DNA of 64,000 nucleotides from Hymenobacter jejuensis (GTDB taxonomy: Bacteria > Bacteroidota > Bacteroidia > Cytophagales > Hymenobacteraceae), in contig NZ_CP040896.1 of the NCBI RefSeq assembly GCF_006337165.1, positions 3,100,001-3,164,000 on the forward strand. The letters are read 5' to 3'. Under the pieces are notes generated by a model. That model did no database searches. It was not told the origin of the DNA and saw only the letters and a list, made by a program, of their open reading frames with translations. Shown here piece after piece: positions 43,448-49,708 of this stretch. The translations under genes and the position numbers were made by a program. Each line of letters opens with the position of its first letter. The stretch's first letter is position 1.

Positions 43448-44392
43448 ATGCCTTCGCTTTTTCGTTTGCAGGTGCAAAAACTAGCCGCGCTCACCGGGCA
43501 CCGCGACTGCGTGTACACCCTGGCCGGCGACCCCGATAAGGCCGCATTTTACTCGGCCGGCGCCGACGGCATGGTGGCCGTATGGGACATCGACAAGCCC
43601 GAACGCGACGGGGAATTGGTAGCCAAAGTCGAAAACTCGGTGTACGCCCTGCAGTATTTGCCCACGCGGAATCTGCTGCTGATCGGGCATAATTACCAGG
43701 GAATTCAGGCGATTGACTTGGCCGAAAAGAAGCTGGTTTTTGCCACTCCGCTGCCGCCCGTCGCCATCTTCGATCTGGCATACTCCGAGGCTCGGCAGCG
43801 CCTGTACGTGGCGCTCGGCGATGGCACGCTGGCCGTGCTGCGGGCCGCTGATTTCAAAGTCGAGAAATTGCTGCGCCTGTCGGATAAAAGCCTGCGTTGC
43901 TTGGCGTTGCACGAAGAGCGCAACGAGCTGGCCGTGGGCGGTAGCGACACGCTGGTACGCATCCTCGATGCCGATTCTTTGGCGCTGAAACACACTTTGG
44001 AAGGTGCCACCAACTCCGTTTTCACCGCCGCTTACTCACCCGATGGCCGCTACCTGCTCACAGCCGGCCGCGACGCACACTTACGAGTATGGGAAGTGGA
44101 AAGACAATATGCTGAATATCAGTATATTGTGGCGCACATGTTCACCATCAATCACATCGCCTTCAGCCCCGATGGCACCTACTTTGCCACCTGTAGCATG
44201 GATAAGTCCATTAAGCTTTGGGATGCCGAAACGTTCCGGCTGCTACGCGTGATCGACCGGGCACGGCACGCCGGGCACGGTACCTCCGTCAACAAGTTAT
44301 TTTGGTCAGGACGCCAGAATCGGCTAGTTTCGTGTAGCGACGACCGCAGCCTTGCCGTGTGGGAGCTCCTGGTCGCACCCCCCGCCTTATGA
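43448..44392 (+). CDS. WD40-repeat beta-propeller protein
   Basis: 314 residues, no signal peptide, so cytoplasmic. About seven WD-like repeats; clear ones are LTGHRDCVYTLAGDPDKAAF..VAVWDID, YSPDGRYLLTAGRDAHLRVW and FSPDGTYFATCSMDKSIKLW, and SCSDDRSLAVWEL near the end. A scaffold for protein contacts; no catalytic residues. Its stop overlaps the DivIVA gene start (ATGA), implying translational coupling and joint function. Confidence 0.93.
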   Translation: MPSLFRLQVQKLAALTGHRDCVYTLAGDPDKAAFYSAGADGMVAVWDIDKPERDGELVAKVENSVYALQYLPTRNLLLIGHNYQGIQAIDLAEKKLVFATPLPPVAIFDLAYSEARQRLYVALGDGTLAVLRAADFKVEKLLRLSDKSLRCLALHEERNELAVGGSDTLVRILDADSLALKHTLEGATNSVFTAAYSPDGRYLLTAGRDAHLRVWEVERQYAEYQYIVAHMFTINHIAFSPDGTYFATCSMDKSIKLWDAETFRLLRVIDRARHAGHGTSVNKLFWSGRQNRLVSCSDDRSLAVWELLVAPPAL

Positions 44393-45393
44393 AGATTACC
44401 GCCCTCGATATCCGGCAGAAGACCTTTGAAAAAGCCTTTCGCGGCCTCGACAAAGACGAAGTACAAGCCTTCCTGTTTACGCTCTCGCAACAATGGGAGC
44501 GCATGGGTGACGAAAACCGCGAACTGCGCCTCAAGCTCGACCACGCTACCCACGAAGTGCAAAAAATGCGCGAGGTAGAAACGTCGCTCTACCGCACGCT
44601 CAAGACCGCCGAAGACACCGGCAACAGCATCACCGAGCAGGCCCAGCGCGAAGCCGAGCTGCGCATCCGCGAAGCCCAACTCAAGGCCGAGCAGCTGCTT
44701 TCGGATGCCCGCCAGAAGGCCCGCGCCGTGGTGGAAGATGCCTACAAACAGGCCGAAAAGACCATTGCCGAAATGCAGGCCGAAGTCAATGGCTTAGGGC
44801 AGGAATGCCAACGCCTTGAAAATCAGATGGATGGCCTTGTGCGCGATTTGCAGCGTCTGGCTTCCGATACCCTCGATAAAGTAGAAAAAGCGAAAGCTCG
44901 ACCAAAAGCTTCGGTTGCGTCTATCCTTTCCCGTGCGGCCAGCGTAAAGGTGAATAAACCCGATTCTTCACCCGAAACTGATTCCGCCATGTACGTAGGT
45001 TCTGCTTCCACATCCTCGGCCGCAGCCGTAGCCGGGGCTTCCGGCGCTGCTGTTAACGGCGGCGTGGCCCAACCCGAAGCCCGGCCCATCGGCCCGCAGC
45101 CGGGCCGCAATCCGCAGCCGGGGCAGGAGCCCAATCCGGGGGCACCCTCGCAAGTGCCCGGCCCCGAAATTCGGCCGAGTTCACCCGACGAAAACCCCGG
45201 CAAATCCGATCCTTCCCGCATTTACCAGCCCGAGCCTTCGCGCATTCCTGACCCGACGGGGCCCAGCATCGAGCCCACGGCGCCTGATATTCAGCCCATT
45301 GGCCCCGGTCAACCCGAAATAGCCCCGCCCGCACCGAGCCCTGGTTTTGCGGCCGCTGTGGCTACCGAAAAGTCGTTCTTCGACGAGATCTAA
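44389..45393 (+). CDS. DivIVA-domain coiled-coil protein
   Basis: 334 residues. The N-terminus MKITALDIRQKTFEKAFRGL is the DivIVA lipid-binding/cell-pole motif. It is followed by a coiled coil to ~175 (LRLKLDHATHEVQKMREVET; EQLLSDARQKARAVVEDAYK). The C-terminal ~130 residues are Pro/Gly/Glu-rich and disordered and end in EKSFFDEI. Probably a membrane-curvature or scaffolding protein for division or trafficking. It overlaps the WD40 gene by 4 bases; a terminator follows. Confidence 0.92.
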   Translation: MKITALDIRQKTFEKAFRGLDKDEVQAFLFTLSQQWERMGDENRELRLKLDHATHEVQKMREVETSLYRTLKTAEDTGNSITEQAQREAELRIREAQLKAEQLLSDARQKARAVVEDAYKQAEKTIAEMQAEVNGLGQECQRLENQMDGLVRDLQRLASDTLDKVEKAKARPKASVASILSRAASVKVNKPDSSPETDSAMYVGSASTSSAAAVAGASGAAVNGGVAQPEARPIGPQPGRNPQPGQEPNPGAPSQVPGPEIRPSSPDENPGKSDPSRIYQPEPSRIPDPTGPSIEPTAPDIQPIGPGQPEIAPPAPSPGFAAAVATEKSFFDEI

Positions 45394-45410
45394 TTGTACT
45401 TACCAGAAAC

Positions 45411-45454
45411 CAACCGGCTGTCCTTCGTGCCTTAGAAGGACAGCCGGTTTTGTT
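45411..45454 (+). terminator. Terminator after DivIVA-like gene
   Basis: Arms AACCGGCTGTCCTTC / GAAGGACAGCCGGTT (15 bp) with an 8-base loop and a T-rich tail; it lies 18 bases after the stop. Confidence 0.82.
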
Positions 45455-45475
45455 TTGCAGAACCTTTGATACACT

Positions 45476-45847
45476 ATGGAAATCGGCCAGATTGCGCTGG
45501 AGGGAATGGAGTTTTTTGCCTTCCACGGCTACTACGACGAAGAGCAGAAAATCGGCAATAAGTACGGCGTCGATCTCTACATCGAAACCGATCTGCACGC
45601 CGCCGGTGCTTCCGATAAGCTGCAAGCCACCGTGAACTACGAAGTGCTTTATAAAGTAGTGGCCGAAGAAATGCAGGCCAAAGCGCGCTTGCTCGAGCAC
45701 CTCGGCCACCGCGTCATCGACCGCATTTTTAAAGAGTTTCCGCACGTGCACTCGGTGAGAGTGAGCGTATCGAAATTCAACCCGCCGCTGGGCGGCATTT
45801 GCCACCGGGCCCGCGTGACGCTGGAGCGGGCACAGCGTAAGTTTTAG
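45476..45847 (+). CDS. folB: Dihydroneopterin aldolase
   Basis: 123 residues. Folate pathway enzyme that cleaves dihydroneopterin to 6-hydroxymethyl-dihydropterin. Motifs: GMEFFAFHGYYDEEQKIGNK (with Tyr and Glu of the active site), DKLQATVNYEVLYKVV and the late Lys region VSVSKFNPPLGG. Located away from folE in this genome, single gene between two terminators. Confidence 0.95.
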   Translation: MEIGQIALEGMEFFAFHGYYDEEQKIGNKYGVDLYIETDLHAAGASDKLQATVNYEVLYKVVAEEMQAKARLLEHLGHRVIDRIFKEFPHVHSVRVSVSKFNPPLGGICHRARVTLERAQRKF

Positions 45848-45859
45848 TTTTGTAAAATA

Positions 45860-45870
45860 TTGATAACCAA
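45860..45870. repeat. Near-palindrome TTGATAACCAA, copy 8 (one change)
   Basis: 12 bases after the folB stop, with one mismatch to TTGATAATCAA, in an AT-rich run. Confidence 0.5.
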
Positions 45871-45921
45871 ATAATTATGTTTAAAATAAGTCAATTTTAA
45901 ACGGGTTTGTTTTTAACCGCT

Positions 45922-45959
45922 GCAAAAAGCCAGGCTAATTAGGTAGCCTGGCTTTTTGC
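45922..45959 (+). terminator. Terminator after folB
   Basis: Arms GCAAAAAGCCAGGCTA / TAGCCTGGCTTTTTGC (perfect), loop ATTAGG. Confidence 0.85.
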
Positions 45960-46006
45960 GCTTTATAGCTGGGTTGGGCAGCGTCGAAAAAATATTTAGA
46001 AGTCGT

Positions 46007-46034
46007 TGTAACCAATGGTGAAATTGGCGGTACT
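46007..46034 (+). promoter_or_regulatory. Candidate ECF-sigma promoter
   Basis: TGTAACC (46007-46013) and CGGTACT (46028-46034) separated by 14 bases resemble the AAC-containing -35 and CGT/TC-type -10 of ECF sigma promoters. It lies 36 bases before the sigma gene, so autoregulation is possible. Confidence 0.35.
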
Positions 46035-46069
46035 CCCAGCAAAACCAACCCAAACGCCCCTTCTGACCC

Positions 46070-46609
46070 GTGCATAGCGTAAGCGACGAAACTCTAATGG
46101 CCCAGGTGCGCAGCGATGAGCTACGCTGCCTGACGCCGCTCTTCGAGCGCTACCACGGCCCGATTTTCAACTTTCTCTACCGCCTCACCAACGACCGCGA
46201 TACCAGCGAAGACCTCGCCCAAAACGTGTTCTACCGCATTCTGAAATACCGCAACAGCTACCAGCCGCCGCAGCCGTTTCGGGCCTGGATCTACCAGCTG
46301 GCCCGCAACGTGCACGCCGATCACTGGCAGCGCCAACAGCAGATGCGCACCTCCGACATTGACGTGGTGGAGCGAACCGGCGCTTTCGGCAACGCGGCGT
46401 ACGCTCAAATGGCTACCGTCGATCGGCAGCAAGGCTTGCAGGAGGCGCTGGCGCTGTTGCCACCCGCCCAGCGCGAAATCTTGGTGCTGCACCGCTACCA
46501 GGGCTTCGATTACGAAGAAATAGGAGAAATGCTCGGGTGCTCGGCGGGCGCGGCCAAGGTAAAAGCGCACCGGGCACTCCAGGCGTTGCGCAAAATATAT
46601 TTCGCTTAA
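46070..46609 (+). CDS. ECF-type RNA polymerase sigma factor
   Basis: 179 residues, GTG start. Region 2 (FERYHGPIFNFLYRLTNDRD; TSEDLAQNVFYRILKYRNSY; PFRAWIYQLARNVHADHWQR) binds the -10 element and core RNAP. Region 4 (LPPAQREILVLHRYQGFDYE...GEMLGCSAGAAKVKAHRALQ) binds the -35. The anti-sigma gene starts 6 bases later, the usual sigma/anti-sigma arrangement. Confidence 0.94.
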   Translation: MHSVSDETLMAQVRSDELRCLTPLFERYHGPIFNFLYRLTNDRDTSEDLAQNVFYRILKYRNSYQPPQPFRAWIYQLARNVHADHWQRQQQMRTSDIDVVERTGAFGNAAYAQMATVDRQQGLQEALALLPPAQREILVLHRYQGFDYEEIGEMLGCSAGAAKVKAHRALQALRKIYFA

Positions 46610-46615
46610 CTCATT

Positions 46616-47452
46616 ATGGACCAGTCCCTTCCTATAGATCCCTGTGCTGAGGTTGCCGACCAGTTGGTCGACTATGCCGAGCACAACCTGCCCGAAAAGG
46701 AGGCAGCGCGCATTGCCGCTCACGTGGCCCAATGCGCGGCCTGCCAGCAGGAAGTGGCCGAAATTCGGGCCCTAACGGCCGAATTTGAGGCCGTGGTGCC
46801 CGGAGTGCCCAGCACGAAGTTGCGCACCAATTTCCTGGCGATGCTGGCCGAAGAAGAAGCCACGTTGCAATCGGCGGCTCCAGCCCCAAAAGCCGAAGGG
46901 AAGCAGCGCTGGCTGACTTTCGACGCACCGGTTGCGTGGATGCGCATTGCGGCCAGCATCGCGCTGGTGGCGGCCGGTGTGCTGCTGGGCTTGCTGCTCG
47001 GGCCGGCTAAGAACGGCGCGCAGTTAGCCGCTTCCGAGGCCCCGGCTGATAAGTCGGAGCAGCTGGCGCAGGCTCTGAAGATTGTGCCGACGCCCGCCGT
47101 GTCGGCCAGCGACCGGATCCGGTTGGTGAGCCAGTCGCCGGGCAAAGTCGAGCCGGGCTCGCCGGCGGTGCAGGTGCTCATCAACACGCTCAACTTCGAC
47201 CCCAACCCCAATGTGCGCTTGGCTGCCTGCGAGGCGCTGTTTCGCCTGCGTGCCGACCCGCGGGTCGGCGAGGCCTTCGTCCAGTCGTTGCCTATCCAAA
47301 CTGATCCGAACGTGCAAATCACGCTCATCGAAATACTGGTGGAGCTGAATGAGCGGCGGGCAGTGCCGCAACTCGAACGGCTGGCCAAGCGCCGCGATGC
47401 CCTGCCCGTAGTGCGCAAGCAAGCCGAAGCAGGTATTGGGATATTGATCTGA
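46616..47452 (+). CDS. Zinc-finger anti-sigma factor with C-terminal HEAT repeats
   Basis: 278 residues. The N-terminal ZAS/zf-HC2 domain (RIAAHVAQCAACQQEVAE, HxxxCxxC) would sequester the sigma factor in the cytoplasm. One membrane segment near 105-125 (AASIALVAAGVLLGLLLG). The outer part contains HEAT repeats (DPNPNVRLAACEALFRLRAD; DPNVQITLIEILVELNERRA), an unusual sensor module. Directly downstream of the sigma gene. Confidence 0.88.
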   Translation: MDQSLPIDPCAEVADQLVDYAEHNLPEKEAARIAAHVAQCAACQQEVAEIRALTAEFEAVVPGVPSTKLRTNFLAMLAEEEATLQSAAPAPKAEGKQRWLTFDAPVAWMRIAASIALVAAGVLLGLLLGPAKNGAQLAASEAPADKSEQLAQALKIVPTPAVSASDRIRLVSQSPGKVEPGSPAVQVLINTLNFDPNPNVRLAACEALFRLRADPRVGEAFVQSLPIQTDPNVQITLIEILVELNERRAVPQLERLAKRRDALPVVRKQAEAGIGILI

Positions 47453-47459
47453 TAATCAA
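47449..47459. repeat. Near-palindrome CTGATAATCAA, copy 9 (one change)
   Basis: Overlaps the anti-sigma stop codon; first base differs from TTGATAATCAA. Confidence 0.45.
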
Positions 47460-47547
47460 ACACATATAAATAACAAGGTTTGCACTAGCCAGAAGCCGCG
47501 GTTCTGGCGCCGACCGCCTTTTGCTCAAAAAATAACCTCTCCCTCAT

Positions 47548-48321
47548 ATGAAAAAGTCCCTCATTCTGGCTGCGCTCGCGTTTCTGGCAGCCAGCACTTC
47601 CTTGCAAGCGCAGGAATACAAGACCAAGCTCAGCGGCAAAGACCGCAAAATCGTGATTGACATGCAGGGCGGCGACGTGACTGTGGAAGGCTACAACGGC
47701 GACGAAGTAGTCATCAGCAGCAAGGGCGACAACGCCTACGAAGAGCCCAACAAGCGCGCCGACGGGCTGCGGCCGGTGTATAACACGGCCATTGACAACA
47801 CCAAGCTGGGCCTCGCGGTGACCAAAACCGATAACACCCTGCACATTGCCAAAGCCTCGCGCAACGATGCGGATTACGTTATTCGGGTGCCACGCCAGTC
47901 GAATTTGGTGTTTAAGCAAAACGGTTGGAACGGCGGCGACCTGACGGTGCAGAACCTCGATGGTAGCCTAGAAATAGCCATGACCGGCGACAATGCCAAG
48001 CTGATGAATGTGAGCGGCCCCGTGGTGGCCAACAGCGTGAGCGGCGACATTACCGTGCGCTACTCCACGATGCAATCGCAGCCTAGCTCGATCTCGGTAG
48101 TCAGCGGGGATCTTGACGTGACGATGCCGGCCAACACCAAAGCCAACCTGAGCCTGCGCTCGGTATCGGGCGAGATCTACACCGACTTCGACCTGGCGCC
48201 CAACAAAGGCGATCTGCACCGGATAGGCGGCCAAACCATCACGGGCAACATCAACGGGGGCGGAAGCGCTGTATCGCTCAAGACGGTTAGCGGCGACATA
48301 TTCGTGCGCAAGGCGAAGTAA
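47548..48321 (+). CDS. Exported DUF4097-type beta-strand repeat protein
   Basis: 257 residues with a signal peptide (MKKSLILAALAFLAASTSLQ, AQ). The rest is a right-handed beta-solenoid-like repeat of the DUF4097 kind (GGDVTVEGYNGDEVVISSKG; NSVSGDITVRYSTM; LRSVSGEIYTDFDLA; LKTVSGDIFVRKAK). Periplasmic or surface. Its position behind sigma/anti-sigma suggests a stress-regulon product. A second member follows 59 bases later. Confidence 0.88.
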   Translation: MKKSLILAALAFLAASTSLQAQEYKTKLSGKDRKIVIDMQGGDVTVEGYNGDEVVISSKGDNAYEEPNKRADGLRPVYNTAIDNTKLGLAVTKTDNTLHIAKASRNDADYVIRVPRQSNLVFKQNGWNGGDLTVQNLDGSLEIAMTGDNAKLMNVSGPVVANSVSGDITVRYSTMQSQPSSISVVSGDLDVTMPANTKANLSLRSVSGEIYTDFDLAPNKGDLHRIGGQTITGNINGGGSAVSLKTVSGDIFVRKAK

Positions 48322-48380
48322 CTGGTGTTTTTGCCAAAAATTTGTATCATTCACTAGGTCAACACTTTAGCTTTCACGTC

Positions 48381-49091
48381 ATGTCGCGTTTCCTCTCTCT
48401 TATTTTCCTGGGGCTGCTGTTGAGCGTTGCCCAATTGGCTACGGCCCAAAAAGTGATTGAAAAGCAGGCGCCCGTGAAGGCCGGCCAGCGGGTATTCCTC
48501 AATCTGAAGCAGGCGACTAACATCCGGGTGCGGTCTGGCTCGGGCTCGGAGGTGACGGTGAAAGCCAGCGTGACCATCAACCAAGGCAAGCTCAACGATG
48601 CCCTGCTGCTGGCCGTGGACCGCACCGGCGAAGAAGTAACGGTCGCTTCGAGCTTCGACGAAGCGCTGTTGCAGACGGGCCAGCCCAGCGACTGCCCCGG
48701 CAACGGCGGCACCAACTGGAGCCAGAACAAAAACGGCAAAAGCTACTCGGTGTGCAGCGACATCCAGTTTGAGGTGACTGTGCCGGCCGGTGTTGCGTTG
48801 CGCATCAACACCATCAGCGGCAACATCGAAATAAACGGCGTTACGGCGCCCATCGAGGCCAAATCCATCAGTGGCTTCGTCGATGTAAGCTGGCCAGCGA
48901 GTCAACACGCGGAAGTCGCCCTCAAAACCATCACCGGCGAAGTATACACCGACCAGGAAATTGCCTTTGTCAACCGCAAGGAAAACCCCGGTCCGGTGGG
49001 CTACCAAGTGCGCGGTACGCTAGGCGGCAGCGGCCCGCTGGTAAAGCTCGAATCCATCAGCAACGACATTTACTTCCGGAAGCGGAAGTAG
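48381..49091 (+). CDS. Second exported DUF4097-like protein
   Basis: 236 residues; signal peptide MSRFLSLIFLGLLLSVAQLA. Related layout to the preceding gene: INTISGNIEINGVTAPIEAK, SISGFVDVSWP, LKTITGEVYTDQE, LESISNDIYFRKRK. Two Cys in QPSDCPGNGG and YSVCSDIQ could form a disulfide. Probably a tandem paralogue. An in-frame start at 48342 would disrupt the signal peptide. Confidence 0.85.
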   Translation: MSRFLSLIFLGLLLSVAQLATAQKVIEKQAPVKAGQRVFLNLKQATNIRVRSGSGSEVTVKASVTINQGKLNDALLLAVDRTGEEVTVASSFDEALLQTGQPSDCPGNGGTNWSQNKNGKSYSVCSDIQFEVTVPAGVALRINTISGNIEINGVTAPIEAKSISGFVDVSWPASQHAEVALKTITGEVYTDQEIAFVNRKENPGPVGYQVRGTLGGSGPLVKLESISNDIYFRKRK

Positions 49092-49194
49092 CGGCGAAGG
49101 GCGTTGGGCCTTCCGGGCCGATGCTGCGGGCGTCGAGAGGTGCTTAACCTAAGGAAAACGAATCGTAAACTAAATGTTACCTTTATATAAATAA

Positions 49195-49205
49195 TTGATT
49201 ATCAA
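49195..49205. repeat. Palindrome TTGATTATCAA, copy 6
   Basis: 104 bases after the DUF4097 stop, upstream of the blaI promoter. The extension TATCAATATCTTA fits WATCAAN4TTR. Confidence 0.7.
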
Positions 49206-49243
49206 TATCTTATATAATAAGCAAAAAAATCATTTGGGAAACA

Positions 49244-49275
49244 CTTGCATCTACGATAAGCTTCGTATATGTTTG
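49244..49275 (+). promoter_or_regulatory. blaI promoter
   Basis: CTTG (49244-49247), 20-base spacer, TATGTTTG (49268-49275, perfect -7 box). Predicted start near 49282, inside operator O2. Confidence 0.6.
49252..49267. promoter_or_regulatory. Candidate BlaI operator O1
   Basis: Dyad TACGA-TAAGCT-TCGTA, placed in the promoter spacer. Same half-sites and spacing as O2. Confidence 0.6.
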
Positions 49276-49298
49276 GTATACGAAAGTCTTCGTATACC
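49275..49298. promoter_or_regulatory. Candidate BlaI operator O2
   Basis: Perfect 24-base dyad with arms GGTATACGAA / TTCGTATACC around AGTC; it contains TACGA-N6-TCGTA at 49279-49294, 27 bases from O1. It starts at the last base of the -7 box and covers the predicted transcription start. Confidence 0.7.
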
Positions 49299-49312
49299 AT
49301 AACCTCATCATT

Positions 49313-49708
49313 ATGAGCAAGTCACCTCCCCCCAAGCCAACCGAATCTGAGCTGGAGATTTTGCAGGTATTGTGGCAGCACGGCCCCAACACCGTCCGTT
49401 TTGTAAACGACCAGTTGAGCCAAAAGCGCGATGTGGGCTACACCACCACCTTGAAGCTGCTGCAACTCATGCTCGAAAAGAACCTCGTGCACCGCGAAGA
49501 CGACTCCCGGACCCACGTGTACCGCGCCGCGGTGAAGGAAGAAGAGACGCAAGGGGTTCTGCTAGACCGCTTTGTAGAAGCCACGTTTGGCGGCTCGGCT
49601 ATGAAGCTCGTGATGCAGGCGCTCGGCAACCGCAGTACTTCTAAGGAAGAGCTGGACCAAATCCGCTCGCTGCTGAACGAAATCGAAAAGCAAAAAGACG
49701 AAGAGTAA
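49313..49708 (+). CDS. BlaI/MecI/CopY-family repressor
   Basis: 131 residues. Winged helix N-terminus (PTESELEILQVLWQHGPNTV; DVGYTTTLKLLQLMLEKNLV) and a C-terminal dimerisation helix. In this family the repressor is inactivated by proteolysis through a BlaR1/MecR1-type M56 protein; that partner is the next gene, overlapping by one base (TAATG). Two dyads on its own promoter fit autorepression. Confidence 0.93.
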   Translation: MSKSPPPKPTESELEILQVLWQHGPNTVRFVNDQLSQKRDVGYTTTLKLLQLMLEKNLVHREDDSRTHVYRAAVKEEETQGVLLDRFVEATFGGSAMKLVMQALGNRSTSKEELDQIRSLLNEIEKQKDEE

